In this document: in pieces, positions 8,836 to 18,102 of the stretch
Layout of the letters: each line of letters opens with the position of its first letter
Numbering within the stretch: position 1 is the stretch's first letter
Assembly (NCBI RefSeq): GCF_002266465.3
Contig: NZ_CP029427.2
Coordinates: 5,582,501 to 5,646,500, forward strand
Length of the DNA: 64,000 nt
Reading direction: 5' to 3'
Source: Bradyrhizobium symbiodeficiens
Lineage (GTDB): Bacteria > Pseudomonadota > Alphaproteobacteria > Rhizobiales > Xanthobacteraceae
Position numbers and translations under genes: made by a program
Notes under the pieces: generated by a model
Seen by the model: the letters and a program-made list of their open reading frames with translations, nothing else
Told to the model about the DNA's origin: nothing
The model's database searches: none

Positions 8836-9597
8836 TCACTGGATCAGGAAACGCGGGAACATCGGCATCGGCAACCCGAGCACATATGGGAAAAGCACAG
8901 CACAACCGACCGTCAGGCAGGCGCCGACGATGGCCGCCTCCACCCAGCGCGTCTCATGCGATCCTGCCGCCGCAATCATGAAGCTGACGAAGGCTGAGAC
9001 CACGACGCCGAGCGGTCGGATCGCCAGCGCGAAGAACAGGATCGCGGCCATCACGAACAGCGGCCCGCGCCATGAATAATGGGACATCCCCGGCCCATCG
9101 GTCAGAAGACCGGTCAGGGCAATAGCGGCGGACAAGACTACCAGCAACCCGCCGAACATCCGCGGTGCCGTGCCGGCACCAAAGGAGAAGCCGCGCATGC
9201 CCTGCAGATCGCTCGAAGCCCACAGCGCGAACAGCCCCAGCGCCATCAGGATGACCCCGCCGACATAGTCCTGAGCCGACCTGATGGTCATGAACAGCGT
9301 GACGATCGCCACCGCCAAGATCGGATAGGTGTAGATCAGCGCCAGAAGCACCTCGGATGACGCCTTCTTGCCGTCGCCGCTGGCCGCTCCGATCAACGCA
9401 CCGGGCGCACCGGCAAGAAGCGCGGTGGCGTGGCTGATCACGACCGTGGCCGGGCCGCGGCCCGCGCCCCAACCGAAAATCGTTCCTATCGACCAGATGA
9501 ATTCGAAAATCTGCGGCGCAATCGCCAGCAGACAGAAGCCGAGCGCCATCGATGTGTTTCGGGTGGCTGTCGCCGAGTGGCCCATCGTATCGGCCAT
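8836..9597 (-). CDS. tctB: Tripartite tricarboxylate transporter small permease TctB, N-terminally extended
   Basis: 253 aa with about six hydrophobic segments. The C-terminal part (about 95-253, from VGGVILMALGLFALW on) matches the TctB four-helix domain. The first 90 residues add two or more membrane segments, so it is longer than the usual 150-170 aa TctB. It is the first gene of the tctB-tctA pair. The extension could be family variation or a second small membrane domain fused to TctB. Confidence 0.85.
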   Translation of the reverse strand: MADTMGHSATATRNTSMALGFCLLAIAPQIFEFIWSIGTIFGWGAGRGPATVVISHATALLAGAPGALIGAASGDGKKASSEVLLALIYTYPILAVAIVTLFMTIRSAQDYVGGVILMALGLFALWASSDLQGMRGFSFGAGTAPRMFGGLLVVLSAAIALTGLLTDGPGMSHYSWRGPLFVMAAILFFALAIRPLGVVVSAFVSFMIAAAGSHETRWVEAAIVGACLTVGCAVLFPYVLGLPMPMFPRFLIQ

Positions 9598-9693
9598 GCA
9601 TGTCTCCTCCGCGACCCTTAAGTCACGAGCACTGTTGTTCTAATCGGCTTGGAAGTTGTTCCCCTCGCCCGCTCCACTGCCTAGCCATTTTCA

Positions 9694-10224
9694 TCACACA
9701 ATGCCAGCAAAACCCAACACTCCGCCGGCGAGCAGGAGCCACAGTGGATTGATGCGCGAGACGGAGGCGACCACCGCAACCACTGCGGTCAGAAGCACTG
9801 CAGCAATCGTGCGATCGGTCGACTGGGCCAGGATCAGGGCACTCGCCGCCATCAATCCGATCGAGAGCGGAACCAGTGCAGCCTGAATCAGGCCGGGCCA
9901 GCGCGATTGGCTCGGCCGATTCAGGAGCCGGCTGACGTAATAGGCAAGCAGCGCCGTCGGCAGGCACATCGCCAGCGTCGCCGCCAATGCGCCGGGGATG
10001 CCGGCGACGGCATAGCCGATTAACGTCACGATAAGCACGTTTGGACCTGGCGAGAGCTGCGCGATCGCATAGGCGTCGGTGAACTGCTTGTCGGTCATCC
10101 AGTGATGCACCTCGACCGCGATGCGGTGCATCTCGGGCACCGCCGCCGCGGCTCCGCCGACCGCGAACAGCGACATCAGTCCAAAGGTGGAGATCAGCGC
10201 CCAGATCGGATTCTCAGGCTTCAT
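9694..10224 (-). CDS. Chromate transporter family protein, second half
   Basis: 176 aa. It belongs to the short-chain CHR family: SLFAVGGAAAAVPEMHRIAVEVHHWMT near the N-terminus, then the QLSPGPNVLIVTLIGY motif around residue 57. It overlaps the gene upstream by 4 nt (10221-10224), and the pair together equals one full-length ChrA. Such split pairs are thought to act as heterodimers. Whether the substrate is chromate, sulfate or another anion cannot be told. Confidence 0.88.
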   Translation of the reverse strand: MKPENPIWALISTFGLMSLFAVGGAAAAVPEMHRIAVEVHHWMTDKQFTDAYAIAQLSPGPNVLIVTLIGYAVAGIPGALAATLAMCLPTALLAYYVSRLLNRPSQSRWPGLIQAALVPLSIGLMAASALILAQSTDRTIAAVLLTAVVAVVASVSRINPLWLLLAGGVLGFAGIV

Positions 10225-10817
10225 GCTGCTACTTTCCGCCGCAGGAAGAAAGTGGCGCCGATGCTCAGGGGAATCGCAACCAGCAGCACCGCCGGAAGCG
10301 GCAGGCGAAGCACGCCGATGGCGAGGAACACGCCGGCCATCAAGATCAGCGCGAGGGGATCCGTCCGCTTCAGCAGCGGCGTCATCATGCGGAACACCAC
10401 CGCAATCAAGAGCCCGACCGCGGCGCAAGAGATGCCGGCGAGGCTGCGGCGCAGCACGTCGAGGTCGCCGAAACGGGCGTAGGCGATCGCGAGCACCGTC
10501 ATGATCAGGGTCGGCGGCAGCAACAGCCCGGCAAAGGCGGCAACCCCGCCGGCGATGCCGCGCAGGCGCGACCCGAACACCATCGACAGATTGACGATGT
10601 TGGGCCCGGGCAGGAAATGGCAGAGCGCAAAGGTCTCGTTGAACTCGTCCGCCGTCATCCAGCGATGCTGCTCGACGATGGCCCGCCGGGCAAACACCAA
10701 GACCCCGCCGAAACCGGCCAGCGACATTCTGGCAAAGGCCAGAAACAGCGCGAGCAGGCCAGGTGGAGCGGGGGCGAAATCCGGCTCTTGCACGGCCGGT
10801 GCTGAATCCGAGGACAT
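10221..10817 (-). CDS. Chromate transporter family protein, first half
   Basis: 198 aa, about six hydrophobic segments. CHR family motifs are MSLAGFGGVLVFARRAIVEQ (about 31-50) and CHFLPGPNIVNLSMVFG (about 66-82). It is followed by its partner with an ATGA overlap. Ends of both proteins are intact, so this is a true two-gene arrangement and not a frameshifted single gene. Confidence 0.88.
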   Translation of the reverse strand: MSSDSAPAVQEPDFAPAPPGLLALFLAFARMSLAGFGGVLVFARRAIVEQHRWMTADEFNETFALCHFLPGPNIVNLSMVFGSRLRGIAGGVAAFAGLLLPPTLIMTVLAIAYARFGDLDVLRRSLAGISCAAVGLLIAVVFRMMTPLLKRTDPLALILMAGVFLAIGVLRLPLPAVLLVAIPLSIGATFFLRRKVAA

Positions 10818-10950
10818 GTTAGGAGCTTAGAACGAGGCTTGCACCGCGGCCAAGGTCAGGCTCGCGTCGGTTCGGAACCTATCCAAAGGGAACCGCACCG
10901 TGTGACTCGAAACCCCTGTTTTTCGAAACGTTTGCCCCCTATATTGGGAG

Positions 10951-11286
10951 TGCCGGTTCGCCGGCTATGGAAATAAACGGTCGTCGCAATAAACCATTCG
11001 GACCCGGGGGCGGTACCCGGCGCCTCCACCAAAGCCCACCGGTCTTCGGGCTTCAGCCTGCCGAAAGGCGGGTTTTGGCGGGGGCGAAATAGGATCGACG
11101 AGGGCGTAAAGGGCGAACTTTTTCCCGGTATTGTTCCGCCGTTATCGGGCTATGCAATAGTTGCCAACGACAACTTTGCTCCGGTTGCTCAGGCTGCGTA
11201 ACGCAGTTTGAAAGACCATTCTGAAGTCCTAACGGGTTAAGCTCCGTTAGGCGGGGTTCGGAGGCACCTGGCAACAGAAGCCTCCA
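10951..11286 (+). ncRNA. ssrA: Two-piece, circularly permuted tmRNA
   Basis: tmRNA rescues stalled ribosomes and tags the unfinished protein. The acceptor piece comes first and ends with the CCA at 11029-11031. Its acceptor strand (11021-11027) pairs 7 bp with 11080-11086, the 5' end of the coding piece, which carries the conserved GAAATAGGATCGACG segment. The T-arm is 11004-11020. A spacer at 11032-11079 is presumably cut out. The tag frame is 11163-11201 and reads ANDNFAPVAQAA then TAA. Pseudoknot-like stems follow to about 11286. Outer ends are estimates. A TATATT at 10940-10945 may be the -10 element. It lies directly upstream of sspB. Confidence 0.95.
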
Positions 11287-11402
11287 CTTTACTCTTGATT
11301 TCTTCCTCGGCGGGGACTCCTGCTGACCCGTCAGGCGCGGTACTATCGCGGCTTGGCGAGTCGGATCGGCACGGTCCGGCTTCGGGATGCAACAGGACCA
11401 CC

Positions 11403-11921
11403 ATGGCGACCGATCATATCCGTTACGATGTGCTTGCCCGCGACGCGCTGCGCGGCGTGCTGCGGAAGGTGCTGACCGATGCCGCCGCCCAAGGCCTGCC
11501 GGGCGAGCATCATTTCTTCATCACCTTCGTGTCGAAGGCCGAGGGCGTGAAGCTGTCGTCTCGGCTGCTGGCGCAATATCCGGAAGAGATGACGATCATC
11601 CTGCAGCATCAATTCTGGGATCTGACCGTGCTTGAGGACCGCTTCGAGGTCGGGCTGTCCTTCGGCGGCATTCCGGAGCGGCTGATCGTGCCGTTCAGCG
11701 CCATCAAGAGCTTCCTCGATCCGTCCGTGAAGTTCGGCCTCCAGTTCGACACCTCCGATGTCGCCGAGGTCGCGCCGGAGAACTTGCCGGCCGCCCCTGC
11801 CCCTTCGGCCGTAGCTGTGCCCGCCGCCGCCACGGAAAAGGCCGAGACCCCGGAAGAGCCGACCCCGCCGAACCAGGGCGGCGCCGAAGTTGTGCGGCTC
11901 GATCGTTTCCGCAAGAAATGA
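11403..11921 (+). CDS. sspB: SspB-family ClpXP adaptor (alpha type)
   Basis: 172 aa. SspB binds the tmRNA tag on rescued proteins and brings them to ClpXP. The beta-rich tag-binding domain covers about 1-115 (HHFFITFVSKAEGVKLS, MTIILQHQFWDL, FGGIPERLIVPFSAIKSF). A Pro/Ala/Glu-rich linker (about 125-160) leads to a short C-terminal tail (VVRLDRFRKK), the usual ClpX-docking peptide layout. The start is the ATG after a short leader; it sits about 120 bp downstream of ssrA. The gene and its RNA partner are therefore adjacent. Confidence 0.94.
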   Translation: MATDHIRYDVLARDALRGVLRKVLTDAAAQGLPGEHHFFITFVSKAEGVKLSSRLLAQYPEEMTIILQHQFWDLTVLEDRFEVGLSFGGIPERLIVPFSAIKSFLDPSVKFGLQFDTSDVAEVAPENLPAAPAPSAVAVPAAATEKAETPEEPTPPNQGGAEVVRLDRFRKK

Positions 11922-12022
11922 TCTAGGTTGGGCTTGAGCCCGTCGCACGCGGCCGAACTCCCTATATAGAGAAGCACATGAAAGAGCCGCGCGGCGTTTC
12001 GCGCGGCAGAATGGATGTGCTC

Positions 12023-13444
12023 ATGGCCAAAGCCGCTCGCGCGAAGACCGCCCGCCCCGCCACCCGCATCGAGACCGACAGTTTCGGTCCCATCGAGGTC
12101 CCTGCCGACCGCTATTGGGGCGCGCAGACCGAACGCTCGCGCCAGAATTTCCGCATCGGCACCGATCGCATGCCGATCTCGCTCGTGCACGCGCTCGGCA
12201 TCGTCAAGCTCGCGGCCGCGCAGTCCAACCTCGAGCTCGGCCTGCTCGACCAGCGACGCGCCAATGCCATCATCCGCGCCGCGCGCGAGGTGATCGACGG
12301 CAAACTCGACGACCATTTTCCGCTCGTGGTGTGGCAGACCGGCTCCGGCACGCAGAGCAACATGAACCTCAACGAGGTGATCGCCAACCGCGCCAACGAA
12401 CTGCTCGGCGGCGAGCTCGGCGCCAAGAAGCCGGTGCATCCCAACGATCACGTCAACATGAGCCAGTCGTCGAACGATTCGTTTCCGACCGCGATGCACA
12501 TCGCGGCCGCCAGCCGCATCACTGCCGATCTCGTCCCGGCCCTCACCGAGCTCCTCCGCGCACTGCGAAAGAAGGAGAAGGCGTTTTCCAGGATCGTGAA
12601 GATCGGCCGCACCCATACCCAGGATGCGACGCCGCTGACGCTCGGCCAGGAATTCTCCGGCTATGCAGCGCAGGTCGAGAGCGGCATCGCCCGGCTCAAG
12701 GTTGCCGTGAAGGATCTTCACCCGCTGGCGCAGGGCGGCACCGCCGTCGGCACCGGCCTCAACTCCAAGCCGCGCTTTGCCAAGCTGTTCGCAAAGCACG
12801 TTGCCGCAATCACGAAGCTTCCCTTCACCAGCGCCGCCAACAAATTCGAGGCGCTGGCCTCGAACGATGCCTATGTGCTGGTGCACGGCGCCATCAATTC
12901 GGTCGCGACCGGCCTGTTCAAGATTGCCAACGACATCCGCCTCTTGGGATCAGGCCCGCGCTCAGGGCTGGGCGAGCTGATCCTGCCGGAGAACGAGCCG
13001 GGCTCCTCGATCATGCCGGGCAAGGTCAATCCGACCCAGTGCGAGGCGATGACCATGGTGTGCTGCCAGGTGTTCGGCAATCACACTGCGATCACGGTGG
13101 CCGGCAGCCAGGGCCATTTCGAGCTCAACGTCTACAAGCCCGTGCTCGCCTACAACATGCTGCACTCGATCCGCCTGATGGCGGATGCCGCGCGGTCCTT
13201 CACCGAGCATTGCGTCAGCGGCATCCGCGCCGACGAGAAGCGAATAAACGAGCTGATGCAGCGCTCGCTGATGCTGGTGACCGCGCTCGCCCCGAAGATC
13301 GGCTACGACAACGCCGCCAAGGTGGCCAAGACCGCCCATGCCAACGGCACCACGTTGAAGGAGGAGGCGCTGCGGCTCGGCTTCGTCTCGGCCGACGAGT
13401 TCGACCGCCTGGTGCGCCCCGAGAAGATGACCAGCCCGGGGTAA
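12023..13444 (+). CDS. fumC: Fumarase, class II
   Basis: 473 aa. It interconverts fumarate and malate in the TCA cycle. Motifs: YWGAQTERSRQNF, QTGSGTQSNMN, the MSQSSNDSFPTAMH loop, KIGRTHTQDATPL with the catalytic His, and the signature GSSIMPGKVNPTQ. The start at MAKAARAK was chosen because two upstream ATGs would add an unconserved leader of 15 residues. It lies 101 bp after sspB. Confidence 0.97.
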   Translation: MAKAARAKTARPATRIETDSFGPIEVPADRYWGAQTERSRQNFRIGTDRMPISLVHALGIVKLAAAQSNLELGLLDQRRANAIIRAAREVIDGKLDDHFPLVVWQTGSGTQSNMNLNEVIANRANELLGGELGAKKPVHPNDHVNMSQSSNDSFPTAMHIAAASRITADLVPALTELLRALRKKEKAFSRIVKIGRTHTQDATPLTLGQEFSGYAAQVESGIARLKVAVKDLHPLAQGGTAVGTGLNSKPRFAKLFAKHVAAITKLPFTSAANKFEALASNDAYVLVHGAINSVATGLFKIANDIRLLGSGPRSGLGELILPENEPGSSIMPGKVNPTQCEAMTMVCCQVFGNHTAITVAGSQGHFELNVYKPVLAYNMLHSIRLMADAARSFTEHCVSGIRADEKRINELMQRSLMLVTALAPKIGYDNAAKVAKTAHANGTTLKEEALRLGFVSADEFDRLVRPEKMTSPG

Positions 13445-13726
13445 AACTCCGAATTCCGATAGCCCTCCGTAATGATACGGACGCTGAGCGCCCCAGAAAT
13501 GTGCGGCTTTGGGGGCGGGATTTGATTACCGTCAATGTTCCGGCGGAACGGCGTGCTACGCAGGCCTTTCCGCCCCTCGACGAGGGTGAAATTCATCGTT
13601 TGATGGCCCGAGCGGCCGATTGACGAGGACAAGCGAATGGCGATCAAGTCTTTTGGGGCGCAGCGCGGCACCCTGTTTCTGAATGTTTCATCCTGCCTGG
13701 AAAGGATCGGATGATGGAGACGCGGC

Positions 13727-13930
13727 ATGGGGAACGTCATCAACCTGAATCGCTTCAGGAAGCGCGCCGAGCGGGAAGCCTCGGCGAAGCAGGCGGACGT
13801 CAACCGGACGAAGTTCGGCCGCACGAAGGCGGAACGGTCGTCGGAGGAGGCGCGCGCGGACAAGGCGAAGGCGCACCTGGACCAGCATCAGTTGGACCAG
13901 CATCAGATCGATCGCGAGGAGCAGCCATGA
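13727..13930 (+). CDS. DUF4169 family protein
   Basis: 67 aa, very basic. It opens with GNVINLNRFRKRAER, the hallmark of DUF4169, then a charged helix rich in Lys, Arg and Ala, and ends with a short repeat (LDQHQLDQHQI). No membrane segment. Function is unknown. Its stop overlaps the next start by 4 nt (ATGA at 13927-13930), which ties it to the ribbon-helix-helix protein. Both follow fumC. Confidence 0.82.
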   Translation: MGNVINLNRFRKRAEREASAKQADVNRTKFGRTKAERSSEEARADKAKAHLDQHQLDQHQIDREEQP

Positions 13931-14178
13931 AGTCGCCCGTCGTGAAACGGTCGATCGTCGTCGCCGGGCACAAAACCAGCGTCAGCCTGGAAGAGGCGTT
14001 CTGGAACGGCATGAAAGAGATCTCCGGCCTGCGCAACATGACGTTGTCCGAGCTGGTCGGCGAGATCGACAACAACCGCCAACAGGGAAATCTGTCGTCG
14101 GCGATCCGTCTGTTCGTCCTGGACTACTTCAAGAGCCGGGCCATGGCCCCCCAGCCGGACAAGGTCCCGGCCCAGTAG
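13927..14178 (+). CDS. Ribbon-helix-helix domain protein
   Basis: 83 aa. The pattern VKRSIVVAGHKTSVSLEEAF, then WNGMKEISGLRNMTLSELV and SSAIRLFVLDYF, fits the RHH_4 family: a beta strand followed by two helices that would dimerise and bind DNA. It is translationally coupled to the DUF4169 gene. Target and effector are unknown; it might be autoregulatory or an accessory factor. Confidence 0.85.
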   Translation: MKSPVVKRSIVVAGHKTSVSLEEAFWNGMKEISGLRNMTLSELVGEIDNNRQQGNLSSAIRLFVLDYFKSRAMAPQPDKVPAQ

Positions 14179-14182
14179 CCGC

Positions 14183-14206
14183 CGGAGCGCCTTCGACGGC
14201 GCTCCG
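14183..14206 (+). terminator. Hairpin after the RHH gene
   Basis: A perfect 9-bp GC-rich stem (14183-14191 with 14198-14206, 6-nt loop) begins 5 bp past the RHH stop and is followed by a weak T-containing stretch. It probably ends the DUF4169-RHH transcript before feoA. Confidence 0.65.
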
Positions 14207-14292
14207 CCACCCGCACTTTATAATCGCTCTAAGGTGCGGTTTCATTGAGCACGCGCGCTTGACCTCAATGCCTTGCGTTGAAAATACAGGGC

Positions 14293-14568
14293 ATGACCGA
14301 CACCAATGACACGCGCCCGCATATGCCGCTGGGTCTGGCCCATCGCGGCTATACCGGCGTCATCCAGCATCTTTCAGCTCGCGATGCGGGCTCGGCGCTC
14401 TCCGACATCGAGCTCGAAAGCCGTCTGATCGAGCTCGGCTTCGTCGAGGGCGCCCGGGTCGAGATCCTGCACGAGGGACTGGTCGGGCGCGACCCGATCG
14501 CCGTGCGGGTCGACAGCATCACGATTGCGGTCCGCCGCCGCGAAGCCATGGCCATCATCGTCGCCTAG
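14293..14568 (+). CDS. feoA: FeoA, ferrous iron transport accessory protein
   Basis: 91 aa. A small SH3-like beta-barrel protein needed for FeoB uptake of Fe(II). Residues such as DIELESRLIELGFVEGARVEIL and the closing DSITIAVRRREAMAIIV match FeoA. The ATG at 14293 was chosen over an in-frame TTG five codons earlier. The feoB start follows after 37 bp. No feoC is present. Iron control (Irr or Fur type) is likely, but I could not identify a convincing operator. Confidence 0.92.
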   Translation: MTDTNDTRPHMPLGLAHRGYTGVIQHLSARDAGSALSDIELESRLIELGFVEGARVEILHEGLVGRDPIAVRVDSITIAVRRREAMAIIVA

Positions 14569-14605
14569 ACAGCGACCGGACCTCTGATCCCGGACCAGTG
14601 ATTCC

Positions 14606-16477
14606 ATGGAATTACCCCTGCTGCATCTCGCCCTGGTGGGCACGCCGAACAGCGGCAAGACGTCGCTGTTCAACGCCCTGACCGGCAGCCGGCAGAAGGT
14701 CGCGAACTATCCCGGCGTCACCGTCGAGCGCAAGGAAGGCTTCTTCGTCACTCCCTTGGGACGCCAGGTCTCGCTGGTCGACCTGCCCGGCACCTATTCG
14801 CTGCGCGGCCGCAGCCCGGACGAGGAGATCACCCGCGACTTCGTGCTCGGCAAGGCCTCAGGCGAAGCCGTGCCCGATCTCGTGCTGTGCGTGGCCGATT
14901 CGACCAATTTGCGCCTGACCATCCGCCTGCTGCTGGAGCTCAAGCGCACCGGGCGGCCGATGGTGCTCGTGCTCAACATGTTCGACATCGCCGCCCGCCG
15001 CGGCATCAGTGTCGACGTCGAGCGGCTCGCCAAGGAGCTCGGACTGCCCGTGGTCACCTCGATCGCGGTGCGCAAGGGCGGCACCGCCGACCTCCTGAAG
15101 CTGACCGATGAGATCTCGGCCAAGCTCGCCGCCGAGGCGGAGGCGAACAGCTGGCGCGCGCTCAGTGTCGCCGAGCTGCGCGCGACCCAGCGCGAGGCCG
15201 ATCGCATCATCGCCGACTGCGTCAGCCTGCCGAGCCGTCCGGACACCTGGACCGCGCGGATCGACGGGATCGTGCTGCATCCGGTCGGGGGCCTCATCGT
15301 GCTCATGCTGATCCTGTTCGTGATGTTCCAGGCGGTGTTCGCCTGGGCGCAGCCGCTGATGGATCTGCTCAATTCGGGCTTCGATGCGCTCGGCGAGCTC
15401 GTTCACGCCACCCTGCCCGCCGGCCTGCTGCAGAGCTTCCTCCAGAACGGCGTGATCTCGGGCGTCGGCAGCGTCATCGTGTTCCTGCCGCAGATCATCA
15501 TCATCTTCCTGTTCATCCTGCTGTTGGAAGATTTCGGCTACATGGCGCGCGCCGCGTTCCTGATGGACCGCATCATGGGCGGCGCCGGCCTGCACGGCCG
15601 CGCCTTCATTCCGCTGCTGTCGAGCTTTGCCTGCGCCATTCCCGGCATCATGGCGACGCGCGTGATCGACAACAAGCGCGACCGGCTGACGACGATCCTG
15701 ATCGCGCCGCTGATGACCTGCTCGGCGCGCATTCCGGTCTACACGCTGATCATCTCCGCCTTCATTCCCGCAAAGGAAGTCTGGGGCTTCATCAATTTGC
15801 AGGGCCTCGTGATGTTCGGACTCTACGCCACCGGCATCGCCAGCGCGCTCGCCGTCTCGTTCCTGATCAAGTTCTTCATGCTGCGCGACTATGCGCCAGC
15901 CCCGTTCATGCTGGAGCTCCCGGACTACAAGATGCCGCGGCTGAAATCGATCGCGATCGGCATCTATACCCGCGCCAAGATGTTCCTGGTGCGCGCCGGC
16001 ACCACGATCTTCTCGATGATGGTGCTGATCTGGTTCCTCGCCTCGTTCCCGCAGCCGCCGGCGGGCGCCACCGAGCCGGCGATCGACTTCAGCCTCGCCG
16101 CGATCATCGGCAAGGCGCTCGAACCGCTGCTCGCCCCGGTCGGCTTCAACTGGCAGATCGCGGTCGCGCTGATCCCGGGCATGGCGGCGCGCGAGGTCGC
16201 GGTCGCAGCACTCGGCACCGTCTATGCGATCGAAGGCGGCAAGGAAGCGGCCGAGCAGATCGGCCAGGTGCTGGCGACGAAATGGTCGCTCGCCACCGCG
16301 CTGTCGATGCTGGCCTGGTACATCTTCGCCCCGCAATGCGCCTCGACGCTCGCCGTGATCCGGCGCGAGACCGGAAGCTGGACCTGGATGGCGGTGACGT
16401 TCACCTACATGCTGGTGCTGGCGTATGCGGCAAGTCTCGTGACGTATAACGTCGCGGTCGCGCTCGGCGCCGGCTAG
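14606..16477 (+). CDS. feoB: FeoB, ferrous iron permease with GTPase domain
   Basis: 623 aa. The N-terminal G domain shows GTPNSGKTS (P-loop, residues 11-19), VDLPGTYSL (G3) and LVLNMFD (G4). A helical spacer follows, then a membrane domain from about 225 with the Feo gate motifs. It is shorter than the roughly 770-aa enterobacterial FeoB, as is usual for alphaproteobacteria. It imports Fe(II) across the inner membrane. Co-transcribed with feoA. Confidence 0.96.
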   Translation: MELPLLHLALVGTPNSGKTSLFNALTGSRQKVANYPGVTVERKEGFFVTPLGRQVSLVDLPGTYSLRGRSPDEEITRDFVLGKASGEAVPDLVLCVADSTNLRLTIRLLLELKRTGRPMVLVLNMFDIAARRGISVDVERLAKELGLPVVTSIAVRKGGTADLLKLTDEISAKLAAEAEANSWRALSVAELRATQREADRIIADCVSLPSRPDTWTARIDGIVLHPVGGLIVLMLILFVMFQAVFAWAQPLMDLLNSGFDALGELVHATLPAGLLQSFLQNGVISGVGSVIVFLPQIIIIFLFILLLEDFGYMARAAFLMDRIMGGAGLHGRAFIPLLSSFACAIPGIMATRVIDNKRDRLTTILIAPLMTCSARIPVYTLIISAFIPAKEVWGFINLQGLVMFGLYATGIASALAVSFLIKFFMLRDYAPAPFMLELPDYKMPRLKSIAIGIYTRAKMFLVRAGTTIFSMMVLIWFLASFPQPPAGATEPAIDFSLAAIIGKALEPLLAPVGFNWQIAVALIPGMAAREVAVAALGTVYAIEGGKEAAEQIGQVLATKWSLATALSMLAWYIFAPQCASTLAVIRRETGSWTWMAVTFTYMLVLAYAASLVTYNVAVALGAG

Positions 16478-16904
16478 CAGCCCCTCCCAAAACAAAAAAT
16501 GCGAAAACAACCCCATGCACAGTAGACGAGGGTTGTGAAATCAATGGCTTAAGCGCAGGCCAACAGGCATACGACCGTGTAACCCGGACAGAGCGTAGCG
16601 AGATCCAGGCAAGCGCGTCCTATGCAGGGATTCTCGGATTGCACTTCACGTTGCGCGCTGTTGACCCGTCGGCCAAAACGGGACCAGGATGGCATCCTCC
16701 CGAAAATCATCGCTGCTGCACAAACCTCATCCCGACGGATATTGCAGGCGGCCTCTCAAGCACGACCTCCCCGGACCGGCGCAACCGCCTGCGCAAGCTT
16801 GATCTACATCAACGTGATTGATCCCTCGAAGAAAAGGGTTGTGATCGGCGCGGATAAGGCGGCTCTCGCTACCTTCATGCGCAAACGAAAACGGGAGGAT
16901 CATC
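16478..16904. other. Intergenic region without a recognisable gene
   Basis: 427 bp between feoB and a small secreted protein. Short frames here lack codon bias or a good ribosome-binding site. A GGGAGG sequence just before 16905 is the Shine-Dalgarno of the next gene. I see no terminator with a clear U-tract after feoB. Confidence 0.6.
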
Positions 16905-17171
16905 ATGAATCCAAGAATGCGCTTTTCGATCAAGTCCGCGACAGTTTCGGGACTCGCTGCCAGCGCCCTCATTGGAATTGCAGGCGTCACCGTCAATCCG
17001 GCACCGGCGGCTGCGGCTGCGGCGTATTGCCAGTACGTCGGCTATCCCGTTGGTTGCATTGCGCGGGCCGGCGTCGTCCTGAGGCCCAGGCCCGTCGCTC
17101 GTGCTGCGGTCCGCCACAATGCCGGCGGCAATGCAAATGGCGGCGTCAATCGCGTCGGCGCGAGGCGCTGA
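16905..17171 (+). CDS. Small secreted hypothetical protein
   Basis: 88 aa. It has a signal peptide (residues 1-38, ending in an Ala-rich stretch) and then a short mature part with the only two cysteines in a YCQYVGYPVGC loop, followed by Arg, Val and Asn-rich sequence. A strong GGGAGG lies 6 bp before the ATG. I do not recognise the family; the form resembles small exported proteins common in Bradyrhizobium. No partner is evident. Confidence 0.6.
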   Translation: MNPRMRFSIKSATVSGLAASALIGIAGVTVNPAPAAAAAAYCQYVGYPVGCIARAGVVLRPRPVARAAVRHNAGGNANGGVNRVGARR

Positions 17172-17378
17172 AGGTTCAGCTTGGCGTCACGAGCTTTGCC
17201 GACAGCTCGGCGAAGCTCGTGATTGTCGCGTCGTGTTGTGCCCGGGAGGCTGCGCGGCGGGATCGATCGAGCTGTGCGCAGCTTCTGGCATGACCTGGCG
17301 TGCCGGCTTCACCATCGGGCAAAACACCGGCGCAATTTCATCATCGAATATGTGGGGGAGGAACGCGGAGCGAGCGAA

Positions 17379-17828
17379 ATGCCAGTGTTGGCGTATTTCT
17401 GGAAGGTCGGCGCAGCGTTGATCGCGCTTCTCTTCGTTGCGGACTTTTGTCTGCCCAAGGCGGCCGTCACCGGGAGGACGGCAGTGGACCAGGCGACCAT
17501 ACGAATTCACTCGGATCGAAAATGGCCTGAGCGCGTGGTCCTCGACACGACCCTGCCGGTGATCGTGGCGGTCACATCTGCGCCTGTGATCACCGAACCT
17601 GCACCTCTCGTCTCTCAAATGGCGCCGGTCGTTCAGGCAGAGACGCCCGCCGTCGCCAATGCACTTGCGATGGCACGCTCAGATTTGCCGCCGCACGAAG
17701 CCGTCGAGCGCAAACGGCCGCGAAAGACGCAACACGTCGCAATGCAGTCGAAACGGCACGGGGCACCGCGGATGGTTCTGGCGGCCCGGCAACCAAAGTT
17801 CGGCTGGTTTGGGTACCGGTACTGGTGA
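17379..17828 (+). CDS. Hypothetical protein with N-terminal membrane anchor
   Basis: 149 aa. One hydrophobic segment near the N-terminus (about 6-26), a periplasmic-type linker rich in Val, Pro and Ala (60-95), and a basic C-terminus ending in an aromatic cluster (FGWFGYRYW). The start follows a GGAG motif. No catalytic motif is visible. It may be a cell-envelope protein; I cannot assign a function. Confidence 0.5.
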   Translation: MPVLAYFWKVGAALIALLFVADFCLPKAAVTGRTAVDQATIRIHSDRKWPERVVLDTTLPVIVAVTSAPVITEPAPLVSQMAPVVQAETPAVANALAMARSDLPPHEAVERKRPRKTQHVAMQSKRHGAPRMVLAARQPKFGWFGYRYW

Positions 17829-18102
17829 TCGCAAAGGACGCGCTCGCACCGCATTGGATCACGTTCGGCGTTGGCGGCGTCCGGGCGACGAGCCGGACGC
17901 CGGGTCTCATGGCATCTATTGATACGATGCGCAGACGCCTTCCTGCCAGCGGACGCAGCGACGCACGTCCCGACGCGTCTGCTTCATCGACAACAATCAG
18001 CGCCATGTCGTCATCATGGACAGAAGGCAACTCGTCGAGTTCGACCGGCAGACCTGACGTTGAACGCGCCGGACATCCTCGCGTTCATTCGCCGATGAAA
18101 AA

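Noticed and set aside
10221..10817. Frameshift splitting one chromate transporter gene
   Set aside because: Both halves have proper starts and stops with a 4-nt ATGA overlap, the known layout of short-chain CHR pairs.
13637..13714. 25-codon frame before DUF4169 with a GAGGA motif
   Set aside because: Too short and without conserved features to support; it could be a leader peptide but nothing in the sequence decides.
14858..16516. Long open frame antisense to feoB (552 aa)
   Set aside because: Same shadow effect. FeoB has all family motifs, while the antisense frame has none.
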